Part shown: one piece after another, positions 1 to 23,540 of the stretch
How the letters are laid out: each line of letters opens with the position of its first letter
Numbering within the stretch: the first letter of the stretch is position 1
Origin: Corydoras sp. C115
Lineage: Eukaryota; Chordata; Actinopteri; Siluriformes; Callichthyidae
Length of the DNA stretch: 64,000 nucleotides
Direction of reading: 5' to 3'
NCBI GenBank assembly: GCA_019802505.1
Contig: JAFMOC010000268.1
Location: 62,001-126,000, forward strand
Made by a program: the position numbers and the translations under genes
The notes under the pieces: model-generated
The model's input: only the letters and a program-made list of their open reading frames with translations
Databases searched by the model: none
What the model was told of the DNA's origin: nothing

Positions 1-111
1 AACCACCCTGCAGTCATAACTGCCCCGATTATGACCCCTGATGAAATAAAGTTCCCTGTTATGACATTCACAACAAGGTTCTTGGTCTTGCTTCGAAAAT
101 AACAATTAACA

Positions 112-275
112 AGTCACTACAGGGATCCAGGTTTGAATCCCGATCCGGGTGGAGTCCAAAAACATGGATTTAAGGTAAATTGGATGCTTTAAATTGCCCC
201 ATATAGTGTGTACTATAGATTGGTGCATTATCCTGGGTGTATCTGCCCAGCGCCCCAAATGTTCTTCATTGGATG
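112..275 (+). repeat. V-SINE copy, degraded
   Basis: Core and 3' part only, diverged from the reference copy; abuts the next copy. Confidence 0.7.
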
Positions 276-606
276 GGCATGGTGGCTTAGTGGTTGGCAC
301 GTTCTCCTTTCAGCACTAGGGATTCCCGGTTCGAATCCCCATCTGGGTGGAGTTTCCATGTTCTCCCCATGTCCCCGTGGGTTTCCTCCGGGTTCTCCGG
401 TTTCCCCCCCACAGTCCAAAAGCATGGATCAAGTCAATTGAGTTCTCCAAATTGCCCCATATACAGTGTGTATGTGTCCAGCGATAGATTGCCCTCCTGT
501 CCTGGGTGTATCTGCCCAGCGCCCGAAACGTTCTCCCCTGGATGGGCATGAGGACCCCCCCCCCCCTGCGACCCTAATATAGCATAAAGCGGAAGATAAT
601 GGATGA
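276..606 (+). repeat. V-SINE copy
   Basis: Nearly complete; begins at GGCATGGTGGCTTAG and ends at GATAATGGATGAATG. Confidence 0.85.
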
Positions 607-609
607 ATG

Positions 610-889
610 AAGTCACTACAGGGGTCCAGGTTTGAATGAATCCGGGTGGAGTTTCCACTTTCTTCCCGTGTCCGCGTGGGTTTTTCTCCCACAATCCAAA
701 AACATGGATTCAAGGTAAATTGAATGCTCTCAATTGCCCCATATAGTGTATGCTATAGATTGGCACTCTATCCTGGGTGCATCTGCCCAGCGCCCCAAAC
801 CCCCCCCCCCCCCCCCACACACACAGACACACACACACACAACCATAGTAGAGGATTAAGCAGAAGATAATTAAAGAATGAATGAATGA
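610..889 (+). repeat. V-SINE copy, older
   Basis: Third in a head-to-tail row with the two preceding copies. It shares their AGTCACTACAGGG-type start with the copy at 112, suggesting local duplication. Confidence 0.75.
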
Positions 890-924
890 AAGTCAGACAT
901 GATAGAACTTTTTAGAAAAGTAAA

Positions 925-1153
925 TCCAGTGGAGAACGTTTCGGGCGCTGGGCAGATACACCCAGGACAGGACGCCAATCTATCGCTGGACACACACTCA
1001 CTCACACAGACACGCACGCATACACACTCTATATGGGGCAATTTGGAGAACTCAATTGGCTTGATCCATGTTTTTGGACTGTGGGAGGAAACTGGAGAAC
1101 CCGGAGGAAACTCACGCAGACACGGGGAGAACATGGAAACTCCGCCCAGTAAT
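925..1153 (-). repeat. V-SINE copy, both ends missing
   Basis: Lacks the tRNA-like head and the GAATGA tail. Confidence 0.8.
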
Positions 1154-1374
1154 TGTTAAATTATTAAACATAATTCATCCTAAACAACTATACATTTATT
1201 AATCGTTGACGTCGGTAACAATATGAACACGAACCTACTGCAGTGTCTTAAACGGCACTTTTATTTCTTCATATTCCACAAATATTGGATTGCTAGTGCA
1301 CTTATTACACACCCTATCTAGTGCTGCAGAGCTCGATTTGGAAAGAAGCCCAAAGCTCCACCGTTACAGCGACA

Positions 1375-3581
1375 ATGGTTCCGCCGGTTTCTGTCTCTCC
1401 GCTGATCAGAGTAAGATTATTTAATTATTCAGAAATTCTAATTAAACATACAGCAGAGTTATAAAATAATCCTTTAAAACATTTTAACCATCAGAATAAA
1501 CAGACCAGACGGCGCTGTGTGGATTATAGCGCTTAGCTGTTGGCTAATGTCGCTGCTATTAACGTAATATACTTCGGTGTTAATTATTAGGGACGCTTTA
1601 TAGTTTAAGATGTTAATTAATAACGTGCACATGTGAGAAATTCATTACGTGAAACATGTTCCCGTCTATGAAGGTCAGCTGACGTCAGAGAGTAAATTCA
1701 TTCATTAGTCAAGGCAATGTAATACTGTAGCAACACCGCCCCCTTCGGGCAGGTGAGCGAAATGTAACTTATGCTTATATAGTGCTGGGATAGGCTGTGG
1801 AACGCCCACCCACCTTAGGAAAGTCTACAAATATAACAAATAATAATAACTAATATTATTAAGAATAACGTGTATTTTATTAATAATTTATTAGTTAATA
1901 ATTTGTATTTTTTAGACAGCAAGATGGTCTTTGCTGCTGGTTGGAATGATCTATGGGAAGCAGAGATACGGTACTTTAACTATCCATTCATTCATTATCT
2001 TCCGCTTTATCCTCTATTAGGGTCGCGGGGGTTGGGGGGGGGTTCCCCATGCCCATCCAGGGGAGAACGTTTCGGGCGCCGGGCAGATACACCCAGGACA
2101 GGGCGCCAATCTATCACTGGACACACTCTATATGGGTCAATTTGGAGAACTCAATTGACTTGATCCATGTTTTTGGACTGTGGGAGGAAACCAGAGAACC
2201 CAGAGGAAACCCACGCAGACACGGGGAGAACATGTAAACTCCACCCAGATGGGGATTCGAACCGGGAATCCCTAGTGCTGAGAGGAGAACATGCTAAACC
2301 ACTAAGCCACCGTGCCGCCCGTACTTTAACTATTTACTTTACAATTGTTCTATCTCCACTGACCTTATAGAACTTTGTAGTCTGTCTGTGAGTCTTAAAG
2401 GAACCGTGAGGTAACTGTTGATGAGGTCACTGTTTATTTATAAGACCTCTGACTTTGGTAGATTATCTGAAGCCTATAGCTGAGGAGGAGAGACGGGTGG
2501 CAGAGGAGGAACGCATTCAGCGGGAGGAGCGGGAGAGGATCTACAAACAGTTATCGGAGGGTACGATCTATCATCTATATATATATATATATTGAGCTCT
2601 CATACTTTAATTGTGGAGACAGGGTGGCCTCCACCGCACAGTGGACCACTGGATGGAACTGAGGTCCTGTCTGTGTGGAGGTTGCATGTTCTCCCCGTGC
2701 CTGTGTGGAGTTTTCCTTCTGCGTTCTGACAGATCAATCATTCATTCAATCATTATCTTCCACTTTATCCTATATTGGGGGGCGGGGGAGGGGAGGGGTT
2801 CCCCATGCCCATCCAGGGGAGAACGTTTCGGGCACTGGGCAGATACACCCAGGGTGACAATCCATCGCTAGGCACACACTCACTCACACACACACACTCT
2901 ATATGGGGCAATTTGGAGAACTCAATTGACTTGATCCAGGTTTTTGGACTGTGGGAGGAAACCGGAGAACCCGGAGGAAACCCACACGGACGCGGGGAGA
3001 ACATGGAAACTCCATCTAGATGGGGATTCGAACCGGGAATCCCTAGTGCTGAGAGGAGAACATGCTAAGCCACAGTGCCGCCACAGATCAATCAAATAAG
3101 AAAATTAATATGCCTCTGGCGGCACAGTGGCTTAGTGGTTTAGCATGTTCTCCTCTCAGCACTAGGGATTCCCGGTTCGAATCCCAATCTGGGTGGAGTT
3201 TCCATGTTCTCCCCGTGTCCGCGTGGGTTTCCTCCGGGTTCTCCGGTTTCCTCCCACAGTCCAAAAACATGGATCAAGTCAATTGAATTCTCCAAATTGC
3301 CCCATATAGAGTGTGTCTGTGTGAGTGAGTGAGTGTGTGCCCAGCGATGGAGTGGCGCCCTGTCCTGGGTCTATCTGCCTAGCGCCCGAGACGTTCTCCC
3401 CTGGATGGGCATGGGGAACCCCACCGCGACCCTAATAGAGGATAAAGCGGGAGATAATGAATGAATGAATGAATATGCCTCTAATAGACGTCTGATTGAG
3501 GAACATCGATGTTTTAATCATTAAAAGTTCTATGTCCTCTGATCTGTCCACACAGCCGACTCAGACACCATCCTGAAATAG
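1375..3581 (+). CDS. atp5me: ATP synthase membrane subunit e, 4 coding exons
   Basis: Subunit e of mitochondrial F1Fo ATP synthase is a small inner-membrane protein that helps dimerise the complex. Coding exons are 1375-1410, 1916-1970, 2462-2560 and 3556-3581, giving 71 aa (human 69). All junctions are GT-AG and phases agree (0, 1, 1). The protein starts MVPPVSVSPLIR. A hydrophobic segment contains the GxxxG-type motif GMIYG, followed by YLKPIAEEERR, a charged helix and the end DSDTILK, all typical of the family. A polyadenylation signal lies 74 bases past the stop. Three SINEs sit in its introns, one of them at the exon 2 donor. It converges on pde6b, its neighbour in mammals too. The identity is firm; the 5' UTR was not delimited. 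Confidence 0.95.
1984..2320 (-). repeat. V-SINE at atp5me exon 2 donor
   Basis: Flanked by a perfect 13-bp duplication GTACTTTAACTAT (1971-1983, 2321-2333). The first copy starts at the intron 2 donor GT. Confidence 0.92.
2741..3082 (-). repeat. V-SINE in atp5me intron 3
   Basis: Flanked by ACAGATCAATCA (2729-2740, 3083-3094). Head-to-head with the next copy. Confidence 0.9.
3118..3471 (+). repeat. V-SINE in atp5me intron 3
   Basis: Flanked by AATATGCCTCT (3107-3117, 3472-3482). Confidence 0.92.
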
Positions 3582-3654
3582 AGGATCCCAGAGGTCCAGC
3601 TGCATCCAGCTCCACGTCCAGGAGTTCATTCTAATAATAATTAAATGTCTTCTT

Positions 3655-3660
3655 AATAAA
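3655..3660 (+). terminator. atp5me polyadenylation signal
   Basis: AATAAA lies 74 bases after the atp5me stop codon in AT-rich sequence, the usual position for a short 3' UTR. Confidence 0.7.
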
Positions 3661-4358
3661 AACGTAAAGGACGACGGCTTTGTTGTGCATTATTTGTTCG
3701 TGCGGAGTGTTTCGATTTCTTGTCAATAATAACGTCCACTATAAGGTAACGCAGCGGTCAGCGCCACCACTGCACAGCTTGATTCCCAGTGGGGTAAACC
3801 CAGCAGCCGCCTGTGTTTTGGTGTTTTTCTTAAATAAAACGAGTTAATCTGGAGCCGCTCGGTCAGTCCGGTCAGCCCGGTCAGCGGGGGTGAGAGTTCT
3901 TCAGGTTGGAGCTGTAAACACGGTGCGTTTTGGGGATGAGGAGCCCTGGCTCGCTGAGCTCTGCTGGAAACTGCTGAGCGTTCGTCTGCGATAAGAGGCT
4001 TTATTAGAGAGTGAGTCACGGCTCTGAGCCCGCCGGGGGACGGGACGGGACGGGATAGGACAGGCTGATTACGAGGCTGCTGGACGTGGGACATCAGAAA
4101 TAGCACCACCAACTGTCTGCCTTAATAAAGTCCCGAATCTCAAATCGCTGACCTTTCAGGAGCAAAGGACATTAAAACAAATGCAAACTTTTATTCTGAT
4201 CGTACACGGATTTAACTTCACAGAGGGGGGGGGGGTATACCAAGGGGGGGGGGGGTATACCAATGGGGGGGGGGGGGGGGGGCTCAGACCCCTCGTTCAT
4301 CACGTTTTAAGTCAAGCTCGTTAGTTAAATGTTTTTTCTTGAAGTTAAATAAGCTCAC
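3661..4358. other. Intergenic, G-tract repeat, no gene
   Basis: This is unique-looking sequence between the convergent atp5me and pde6b ends. At 4226-4281 three runs of 10 or more G are separated by TATACCAA-type spacers. No exon is seen. Confidence 0.5.
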
Positions 4359-4660
4359 GGTGGCATGGTGGAATCCCCATCTGGGTGGAGTTTCCATGTC
4401 CTCCCCGTGTCCGCGTGGGTTTCCTCTGGGTTCTCCGGTTTCCTCCCACAGTCCAAAAACATGGATCAAGTCAACTGAGTTCTCCAAATTGCCCCATATA
4501 GAGTGTGTGTGTGTGTGAGTGTGTGCCCAGCGATAGATTGCCCCCCTGTCCTGGGTGTATCTGCCCAGCACCCGAAACGTTCTCCCCTGGATGGGCATGG
4601 GGAACCCCCCCCCGACCCTAATAGAGGATAAAGCAGAAGATAATGAATGAATGAATGGAT
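4359..4660 (+). repeat. V-SINE with deletion in the head
   Basis: Flanked by AAATAAGCTCAC (4347-4358, 4661-4672). About 45 bases between the A and B boxes are missing. Confidence 0.9.
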
Positions 4661-4901
4661 AAATAAGCTCACAGGATTATATTAAGGTTCCGGATATGAT
4701 TCTGAGTTTAAAGTCTGAACCTGTAGCTCTCCCCGTGGTGATTCGGGGTCCGTCGCGGAACCATGACGAACCCGGGGGCCACACTCCGGACGTGTGATCT
4801 CACACACAGCTGTTCATTCTGGAGCTTCAGAACGATTTAATAAAGGCCTCTGACTTCAGGGAAACCCCAAGAAACCAGTTCAGTCCGTACAGCAGAACCA
4901 T

Positions 4902-4907
4902 TTTATT
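4902..4907 (-). terminator. Candidate pde6b polyadenylation signal
   Basis: Minus-strand AATAAA lies about 755 bases past the pde6b stop. Another copy at 5000-5005 is an equally possible signal. Which one is used cannot be decided from sequence. Confidence 0.35.
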
Positions 4908-5659
4908 AAAGACGAGACGAGAGCCGCCGTCTAAAGCTGCACTGCGCCGGATTCGCTCTATCACATGACTATGATGTCATAACTCTTTTTAGGTACTCAT
5001 TTATTCCTCTATACGCCTTGATCATCACTGAAGACCAGCAGGACTTTAAAATTCAAATAAATGTCCATTATTATTATTAAATCAATGAGAATTTTTCTTT
5101 TTTTACACCTGTTGTTGAATTGCTGGGTCGTCCAATGAGGGCGTGTCCCCCTGAGTCCCGCTCGCTCTTTTCTCAAAGCATCAGGGACCTCATTTTGCTT
5201 CTTTTCATTTTGTGGCTTCGGCCTTCAAATCCGTTTTAATGAAACGCACTATTAAAAAAAAAAACATTATAAATCCTGAATCGAATCTTTATATTTAAAT
5301 AATAAACGTAGAAAACGTAAGGAGCTTCTAATTTTACCGACAGCACTACTGAGGACAGCTCGGAAGAGTAAGAATAAAGACAGCGATCGGAAACACACTC
5401 CACATCTGGATTTGCACTTCAAACAAACGAATCCACAGAAGACGAGACCCGAGACCCTGCTGGTTCTAACTGGAGGAGAGCTCCGTGCTGTAATCGAGGG
5501 GCCTGGAGGCTCAGGGAATGCGACGGATGGCCGTACGTCCCGCTCCGTGTTCCTCGGGGTCCCCGTGTTCTGAGGTGAGACCGTCCCCACCCTCTGCCGT
5601 CCCTCTCAGTGGCTGTGTTGTATTCAGAAATACCTTCCGTTGCATCGTGGTCCTTGGTT

Positions 5660-17436
<11,777 letters not shown>

Positions 17437-17600
17437 GTTTGGGCTGCGAACAGCTTCGGCGGAGTCCCGATTCGGATCGGTCTACAGCAGGAGGGCGAGG
17501 CCGCAGCACATGCCGTGACAAAGCGGCAGAACAACAGCGGGTCGGGGCGGCGGCGGCGGCGGCGGGGAGATCCGGACGTCAGCAGAGGGTGCTTCCCAAA

Positions 17601-17606
17601 TAATCC
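17601..17606 (+). promoter_or_regulatory. CRX/OTX-type site upstream of pde6b
   Basis: TAATCC, the core bound by the photoreceptor homeodomain factor CRX, lies about 165 bases upstream of the pde6b start codon. A GATTA core flanked by GCTGA and TCAGC half-sites is at about 17901-17916. Known rod genes use such sites; function here is inferred from motif and position only. Confidence 0.4.
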
Positions 17607-18129
17607 TGAAGGTGAAGCGGGATCTGATCATGCAAAACTGATCAGCTGATCCACTGCCTCCATCCGCTCACTTTATCCTCTCTCCTCCTTCTTCTCAGCA
17701 TCAACGGCAGACGAGCAGCTTCCAAAGGACCCACACTGGGACACCACAAAACGCAGGAGACCTCGAAATGAGCTGCGTCCCACTCCGTCCCACTCCGTCC
17801 CCCTCGCGTCTCTCCAGGCCTTTGTGACCTTTGCAAGCTCCTCACGTCCTTATTAAAATACACACTCCTCATGGCTAAGCCCTATTTAGCCTGGACACTA
17901 GCTGATTATCTCAGCACCCGGGTCCCTCGCCTCGCCGTTCCTTCTGCCAGGAGGACGGATGACAAGACGCCAGAAAACCCCGAAAGAAAAGTCTGAAACA
18001 TACAAATAATAAAACAGCTCATTTAATCCCATTCATTTTTTTAAAATATTATTTATATATGTTTGTCTCCGTAACGGACGCTCATCATATAAACATGCTT
18101 TCCCCATCGAGGATGTGTTAATTTATACG

Positions 18130-18504
18130 TCCATCCATTCATCCATTATCTTCCGTTTTATCCTCTATTAGGGTCGGGGGGGGTGTTTCCTCATGCCCAT
18201 CCAGGGGAGAACGTTTCGGGCGCTGGGCAGAAACACCCAGGACAGGACGCTAATCTATCACTGGACACACACTCACTCACACAGACACACTCTATATGGG
18301 GCAATTTGGAGAACTCAATTGACTTGATCCATGTTTTTGGACTGTGGGAGGAAACCGGAGAACCCGGAGGAAACCCACACAGACACAAGCAAGACATGGA
18401 AACTCCACCAGATTGGGATTCGAACCGGGAATCCCTATCGCTGAGAGGAGTATGTCTCCCTATCGCTGAGACATACTAAACCACTAAGTCATCGTGCCAC
18501 CCTG
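18130..18504 (-). repeat. V-SINE upstream of pde6b
   Basis: Flanked by AATTTATACG (18120-18129, 18505-18514). The head contains a short internal duplication (CCCTATCGCTGAGA). Confidence 0.9.
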
Positions 18505-19226
18505 AATTTATACGACAAAAAAAAAATAAATAAAATAAAAGTAATGTTCTAAAGTTCTAAACGTCACACTCCACGCAGTTCGTCAACATATTTACGTAAA
18601 AATTCCACAACAAATTAATACTGAACTTTAAAGCCGGCGCGTAAACGAGGTGATCGTGAGAATAATCCCGTGAATTCAGAACTCATATCTAAATAAAGAG
18701 CCAGTATCCATCTTAAGCAAAAGGTCAGGAGGATTAGAGCCACCTGAGAAGCTCCACACCTCTCAGTGAGCTCCGGTAAGCATGAGGCCTTCAGCACGGC
18801 CAGGGAACCAACGTTTATTAGACATATCTACAGTATCTGATAGATATAAGTGTATAGATGAGGGTCCCCTCTGTCCACTTAAAAAACCACAGACAGACAG
18901 ACAGACAGACAGAGACAGACAGGTCTGATTTACACACTGCATGTGCATCAACATCATTTAAACTGTATGTTAATGAGCTCGAACCTCATATTTATAAGAA
19001 CATCCACAGTGGACACAAACAGCAGACGGAGACACATGACGTCTATAACATTAAAATCTAATAAAATCTTCTTTAGATTTAATGTGTATTTTCAACAAGG
19101 CAAATGTTAGTTTAGTGGGGCGTTGCTTGTTGCAATGTATACAATGTCCAGTAGGGAGCAGAAGAGTTCAATCTACAGATATAAACAGACTTTTTTTTAA
19201 ATAAAGCAACGTTAACAGAGTTTAAT

Positions 19227-19574
19227 TTATTCATTATCTTTCGCTTAAACCTCTATCAGGGTCGTGGGGGGGGGGGGGGGGGTTCCCCATGCCCATCCAG
19301 GGGAAAACGTTTTGGGCGCTGAGCAGATACACCCCCGACAGGGGGGCAATGCATTGCTGGGCACACACTCACCCACAAACATACATTATAGAGGGGCAAT
19401 ATAGAGCAATCAATTTACCTTGAATCCTTGTTTTTGGAAGGAATCCAGGGAACCCGAGGAAACCCACATGGACACGGGGAGAACATGGAACGTCCACAAA
19501 GAATGGGATTCAAACCTGTATCCCCAGCACTGAGAGGAGAACATGCAAAACACCAAATCACCCTGCCACCCCAG
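19227..19574 (-). repeat. V-SINE, old copy
   Basis: Clearly diverged; flanked by imperfect AGAGTTTRMTTT. Confidence 0.8.
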
Positions 19575-19611
19575 AGTTTGCTTTAAATTTTAAATAATAA
19601 TTTATTAACTG

Positions 19612-19847
19612 GGGCAGCACCGTGGCTTAGCGGTTAGCATGTTCTCCTCTCAGCACTAAGGATTCCCGGTTCAAATCCCCATCTGGGTGCAGTTTCCATG
19701 TTCTCCTCGTGTCTGCGTGGGTTTCCTCCGGGTTCTCCGGTTTCCTCCAAAAACATGGATCAAGTCAATTGAGTTCTCCAAATTGCCCCATATAGAGTGT
19801 GTCTCCCCCCCCCCCCCCACCCGCGACCCTAATAAAGGATAGGAATC
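19612..19847 (+). repeat. V-SINE with 3' deletion
   Basis: The segment between the ATAGAGTGTG region and the C run is missing. Confidence 0.82.
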
Positions 19848-20589
19848 TGAATCATTCAGTTCCATGAGTCAGATCCGTAAGTGGTTCACTCACTTTAATT
19901 AAAGCAGGGATATTAAATTAAGCTCTCTTTTATATTTTTAGAGAATTTTTTCTTTCAACGTTGTTAGAACACAGTTGTTAATTTGCACGAAGTCGGGAAA
20001 CACGAAGCATTTCGGGTCAAGAGCTAAAAATAGCAGAAAAACAAACGAGAGTTTTAAAAAAAGGACTTGAAATCCTGTTTAAACTCGTCTAAAAATAGAT
20101 CCAAATCCTGTTTATAAATCCCAAGACACCGTATACATGAGCCTCGAATAAAAAATTTAAAAGCAATACAACCCTGTAGCTCAACAAGGTTTGATTTAAA
20201 CGTGGATTACGCTCCTTAAAAACCAGACTTTGCTTTAAATGCAGCCTGCATTCACATCATCAGCTGCACCAAGAGAAACACGGCGGCTTTCATTTATATA
20301 AACCCGTTATTTTGAGTTGCCCCACGTCTTTAAGGACACTCAGCGATTGGCTGGTGTAATCCTAATGCCACTCAGGTGACAGAATTTTGGCCAGTCACGG
20401 TGAGATTACGGTGGAGTAAAGCGATACGTCACCGGGGGGGGGTCAGCATCGGGTCACGTTGCCTAACCGAGGCGGCCGCCAGACGTTCCTCTAACGGGTT
20501 TGATAAATTAAAAAAGGCCCGCTGATGATGTTCTCCTGAGAGATGATTAAAAAATCTATTTTAACTCGACAGATAACGGACGGGACGTC

Positions 20590-20795
20590 TGATGATGCAT
20601 TCTGAGGGGTGATGTGGGGGACAGGGCGGCGTGTGGGGGTGCAGAGCTGATGACGGGATCTCCTGACGGGATGCGCTTCCATAGCACCATCATATTGTGG
20701 GAACAGTTTAGGGATCTGTGCGCATTGAGCCACAGCGGGACGAGTGTGGTGTGGAGGAACGCGAGTGGTCCACACGGAACCCTGACCTTAACTCC
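20590..20795 (+). mobile_element. Tc1-like transposase relic
   Basis: Decayed frame reading WSTRNPDLNSI, matching the conserved (Q/N)-SPDLNPIE segment of Tc1 transposases, preceded by a CAGTTTAGGGA block. Interrupted by a SINE. Confidence 0.65.
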
Positions 20796-21126
20796 ATCCA
20801 TTCATTCATTCATTATCTTCCGCTTTATCCTCTATTAGGGTCGCAGGGGGGAGGTTCCCCATGCCCATCCAGGGGAGAACGTTTCGGGCGCTGGGCAGAT
20901 AGACCCAGAACAGGACGCCAATCCATCGCTAGGCACACACTCACTCACACAGACACACTCTATATGGGGCAATTTGGAGAACTCAATTGACTTGATCCAT
21001 GTCTTTGGACTGTGGGAAGAAACCGGAGGAAACCCGGAGGAAACCCACGCGGACACGGGGAGGACATGGAAACTCCACCCAGATGGGGATTCGAACCGGG
21101 AATCCCCAGCGCTGAGAGGAGAACAT
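20795..21126 (-). repeat. V-SINE inserted in a Tc1-like relic
   Basis: The A-box end is absent. The relic breaks off exactly at the tail. Confidence 0.88.
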
Positions 21127-21343
21127 ATTTGGATGACAAATCCAGGGATTATAAACCAGGCCCTCTGGTCCAACATCAACCTCACACGTGCGCCTTAGGA
21201 TACAATTGTAATAAAAAATTTCGCCAAACTTTAAAATCCTGTAGAATGTAATGACATGGAAGCTCCTATAGGTTCCCATACTGTTGTACAGTACAAACAT
21301 TGTTTGAGAGGTGTGTTTGTGTGTGAATAATAAAAATAAAAAA

Positions 21344-21650
21344 TATTAATAATGCATTTTATTTATAAATGGCGCCTTTCAGGGCACTCAAGGACACCTT
21401 ACAAAAGTTTAAAGGCACACAATATAAAAGGGGATAAAATAAAATAAAATCAGACAAACAGATTTAAATACAATCATTCACTATCGCATTAAATAATGAA
21501 CAGAAAAATGTGCAGTGAAAATGAGGAATATGTGAGTGTAAAGCAGTGGGTTTTTAGCCGGGATTTAAAGGTTGATAGACGGTCAATATTGCGAATTTGG
21601 ATAGGGAGGTTGTTCCAGAGAGATGGAGCAGAGTATATAAAGGTATATAC
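21344..21650 (+). repeat. Dispersed teleost repeat
   Basis: The segments ATGGCGCCTTTCAGGGCACT and AGGGAGGTTGTTCCAGAG recur widely in teleosts. No coding capacity. Confidence 0.55.
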
Positions 21651-21866
21651 TGTATAACATTAAGTTTTGAAGTAAAATAAAAAAATGTAAGGGTAAAAAT
21701 CAATAGAAAAAAACTAAAACACACCCGTACACACACCCCGCTCAAATTTTTTTCGTTTGTGTAATCAGTGCGCCCTCACGTGTCACGTAAAAGCTGTTCT
21801 TGTTTTCACAGCGAGCATCTGAAGGTTCGAGCAAGAAGCCAGATTACACTGCGGATTTCTACAGCC

Positions 21867-21872
21867 GGATTA
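21867..21872 (-). promoter_or_regulatory. CRX/OTX-type site upstream of purpurin
   Basis: GGATTA on the plus strand (TAATCC on the minus) lies about 65 bases upstream of the TATA box of purpurin, a typical location for photoreceptor promoter input. Confidence 0.45.
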
Positions 21873-21935
21873 TCCTAAGCACCTTATTTAGTAACAAGAA
21901 AGGAAAATAATCAATAAGCCCGTCTGCCGCGCGGG

Positions 21936-21941
21936 TATAAA
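21936..21941 (+). promoter_or_regulatory. Purpurin TATA box
   Basis: TATAAA in the context GGGTATAAAGAGG places transcription start near 21966-21972, giving a 5' UTR of about 110 bases before the start codon at 22081. Confidence 0.7.
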
Positions 21942-22080
21942 GAGGGCCGGAGGAATGGGGACCGCAGAGCTCGGCGGAGACGTTCTCATTCCTGCCCTCC
22001 GATCCTCTAAACGCTGACCGTCCGGACGGCAGGTCGGGTTTCTGAAGGTTTCCTGGTGATAAACAGATCTGTGTTGCAGA

Positions 22081-23004
22081 ATGGAGAACCACAGGCTGGC
22101 CCTGCTGCTGACCCTCCTGTGCTGCGTGGAGCGCTGCTGGTCGGCCGCCTGCGAGGTGGAGAGCTTCTTGGTGAAGAAGGACTTCGATTCCAAACGGGTG
22201 AGTCCACATGTCCACTGAATGCGAGTGACCGATGCGGGGCGGCCAACCCGTCTGAACCCGTCGCGTTCCGTCTCCTCAGTATGCCGGGAAGTGGTACGCT
22301 CAGCAGAAGAAGGACCCCGAGGGACTCTTCCTGCAGGACAACATCTCGGCCGAGTACACCGTGGACGAGGACGGCTCCATGACCGCCTCGTCCAAGGGCC
22401 GGGTCACTCTGTTCGGGTGAGTGGACGGGTTCTCCAGGGAAACATCACCCTGTGGTTTATAATCATGTTATTTAGAGCAGTTGTTGTCTGCGTTCAGATT
22501 CTGGGTGGTGTGTGCGGACATGGCCGCCCAGTACACGGTGCCCGACCCCAGCACCCCCGGCAAGATGTTCATGAACTACCAGGGTTTGGCCAGCTACCTG
22601 TCGAGCGGAGGTGAGTTTAAAGTTCATATACAGAAACCTACAGCGCGACAGACAGATTCCGTATCCCATGGTTACCGTCCATCCACACAGGGGACAACTA
22701 CTGGGTGATTGACACTGACTACGACAACTACGCCATCACCTACGCGTGCAGGACGCTGAAGGACGACGGCACGTGTGACGACGGCTACGCCCTGGTGTTC
22801 TCCCGGAACCCTCGCGGCCTGACCCCCGCCCTCCAGCGCGTCGTGCGCAAGAAACAGGACGAGATCTGCATGACGGGTCAGTTCAAACCCGTCCTGCAGT
22901 CAGGTGAGTCCTACAGAATGACCCCCACCCCACCCCCTCAGTAACAGCCCCGCTGCTGTATTCACCCCAAACGGTCCTCGTTGTGTTCCGCAGGAGCTTG
23001 CTGA
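22081..23004 (+). CDS. rbp4l: Purpurin, secreted retinal lipocalin (RBP4-like), 5 exons
   Basis: Purpurin is an RBP4-related lipocalin secreted in the retina that binds retinol. Coding exons are 22081-22197, 22280-22416, 22498-22610, 22691-22903 and 22994-23004, giving 196 aa, the length of chicken purpurin. A hydrophobic signal peptide covers about residues 1-21. Lipocalin motif 1 is YAGKWYA, motif 2 is DTDYDNYA, and motif 3 is around FSRNPRG. The protein ends LQSGAC; the last exon encodes only the final residues, completed from a split glycine codon. Purpurin rather than RBP4 is indicated by FGFWVVCADMAAQYT and YQGLASYLSSGGDNYW, where RBP4 proteins have an NNW-type segment. It has a TATA box and a CRX-type site upstream and is divergent from pde6b. 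Confidence 0.92.
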
Positions 23005-23130
23005 GGTTTATAATCGAGGTTTTTTTTATAAAGCAAGCTGTGACCAAACGAAGCCATGGAGTCGACTGATAGAAGATTACGAGAGTAAGAAATTAAACCC
23101 GCCGCCTCAAAGGGAAGGTCTGTCTGTGAC

Positions 23131-23136
23131 AATAAA
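23131..23136 (+). terminator. Purpurin polyadenylation signal
   Basis: AATAAA lies 127 bases after the purpurin stop codon. Confidence 0.7.
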
Positions 23137-23540
23137 TATTTTTTTTCAAACAAAACTTCAGCTTTCGGCGTGTTTTGTCGGGAACGCGGGTGTCGGCTGT
23201 TTGCTCTTTGGAAATGCTAATGTGCGTTCAGTAAATCTGCCAGAACTGCGGGGCAGACAGCGGCTGCTGTGCTGATATTCAAACCCCGGGTAACAAATGG
23301 GCCGGACACAAAAACGCTTTAAAAACTTCCAAAACGGATTTAGTAGGAACTGGAACATTTCTCAAACCCGAGTTACCGTTCGCTCCTCGCTCCCCTGAGG
23401 AATCCTAATGAGCTGAACCTGACGGGATAGGACCCCACTGACATGTAGGGTATATATATATATATATATATACGATATCGAAAAAGGTCTGAGGAACCAA
23501 CTTTGAATCACTGAACTGAGTCCCATTCATTTAAAATGAC

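Larger units (their letters stand above)
17437..21900. other. Intergenic interval between pde6b and purpurin
   Basis: The two genes point away from this 4.4-kb interval. It holds the GC-rich pde6b 5' region (a GGC run at 17548-17564), four SINE copies, an AGAC microsatellite at 18890-18922, a Tc1-like relic and another dispersed repeat. No exon was recognised. Confidence 0.6.

Noticed and set aside
112..606. Regularly repeated blocks as a CRISPR-like or satellite array
   Set aside because: They are separate SINE insertions with tails and target duplications in a eukaryotic genome, not direct repeats with spacers.
5267..5590. Minus open frame rich in Cys and Arg as an alternative pde6b 3' exon
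   Set aside because: No CaaX end and poor acceptor; the 5660-5709 exon fits better.
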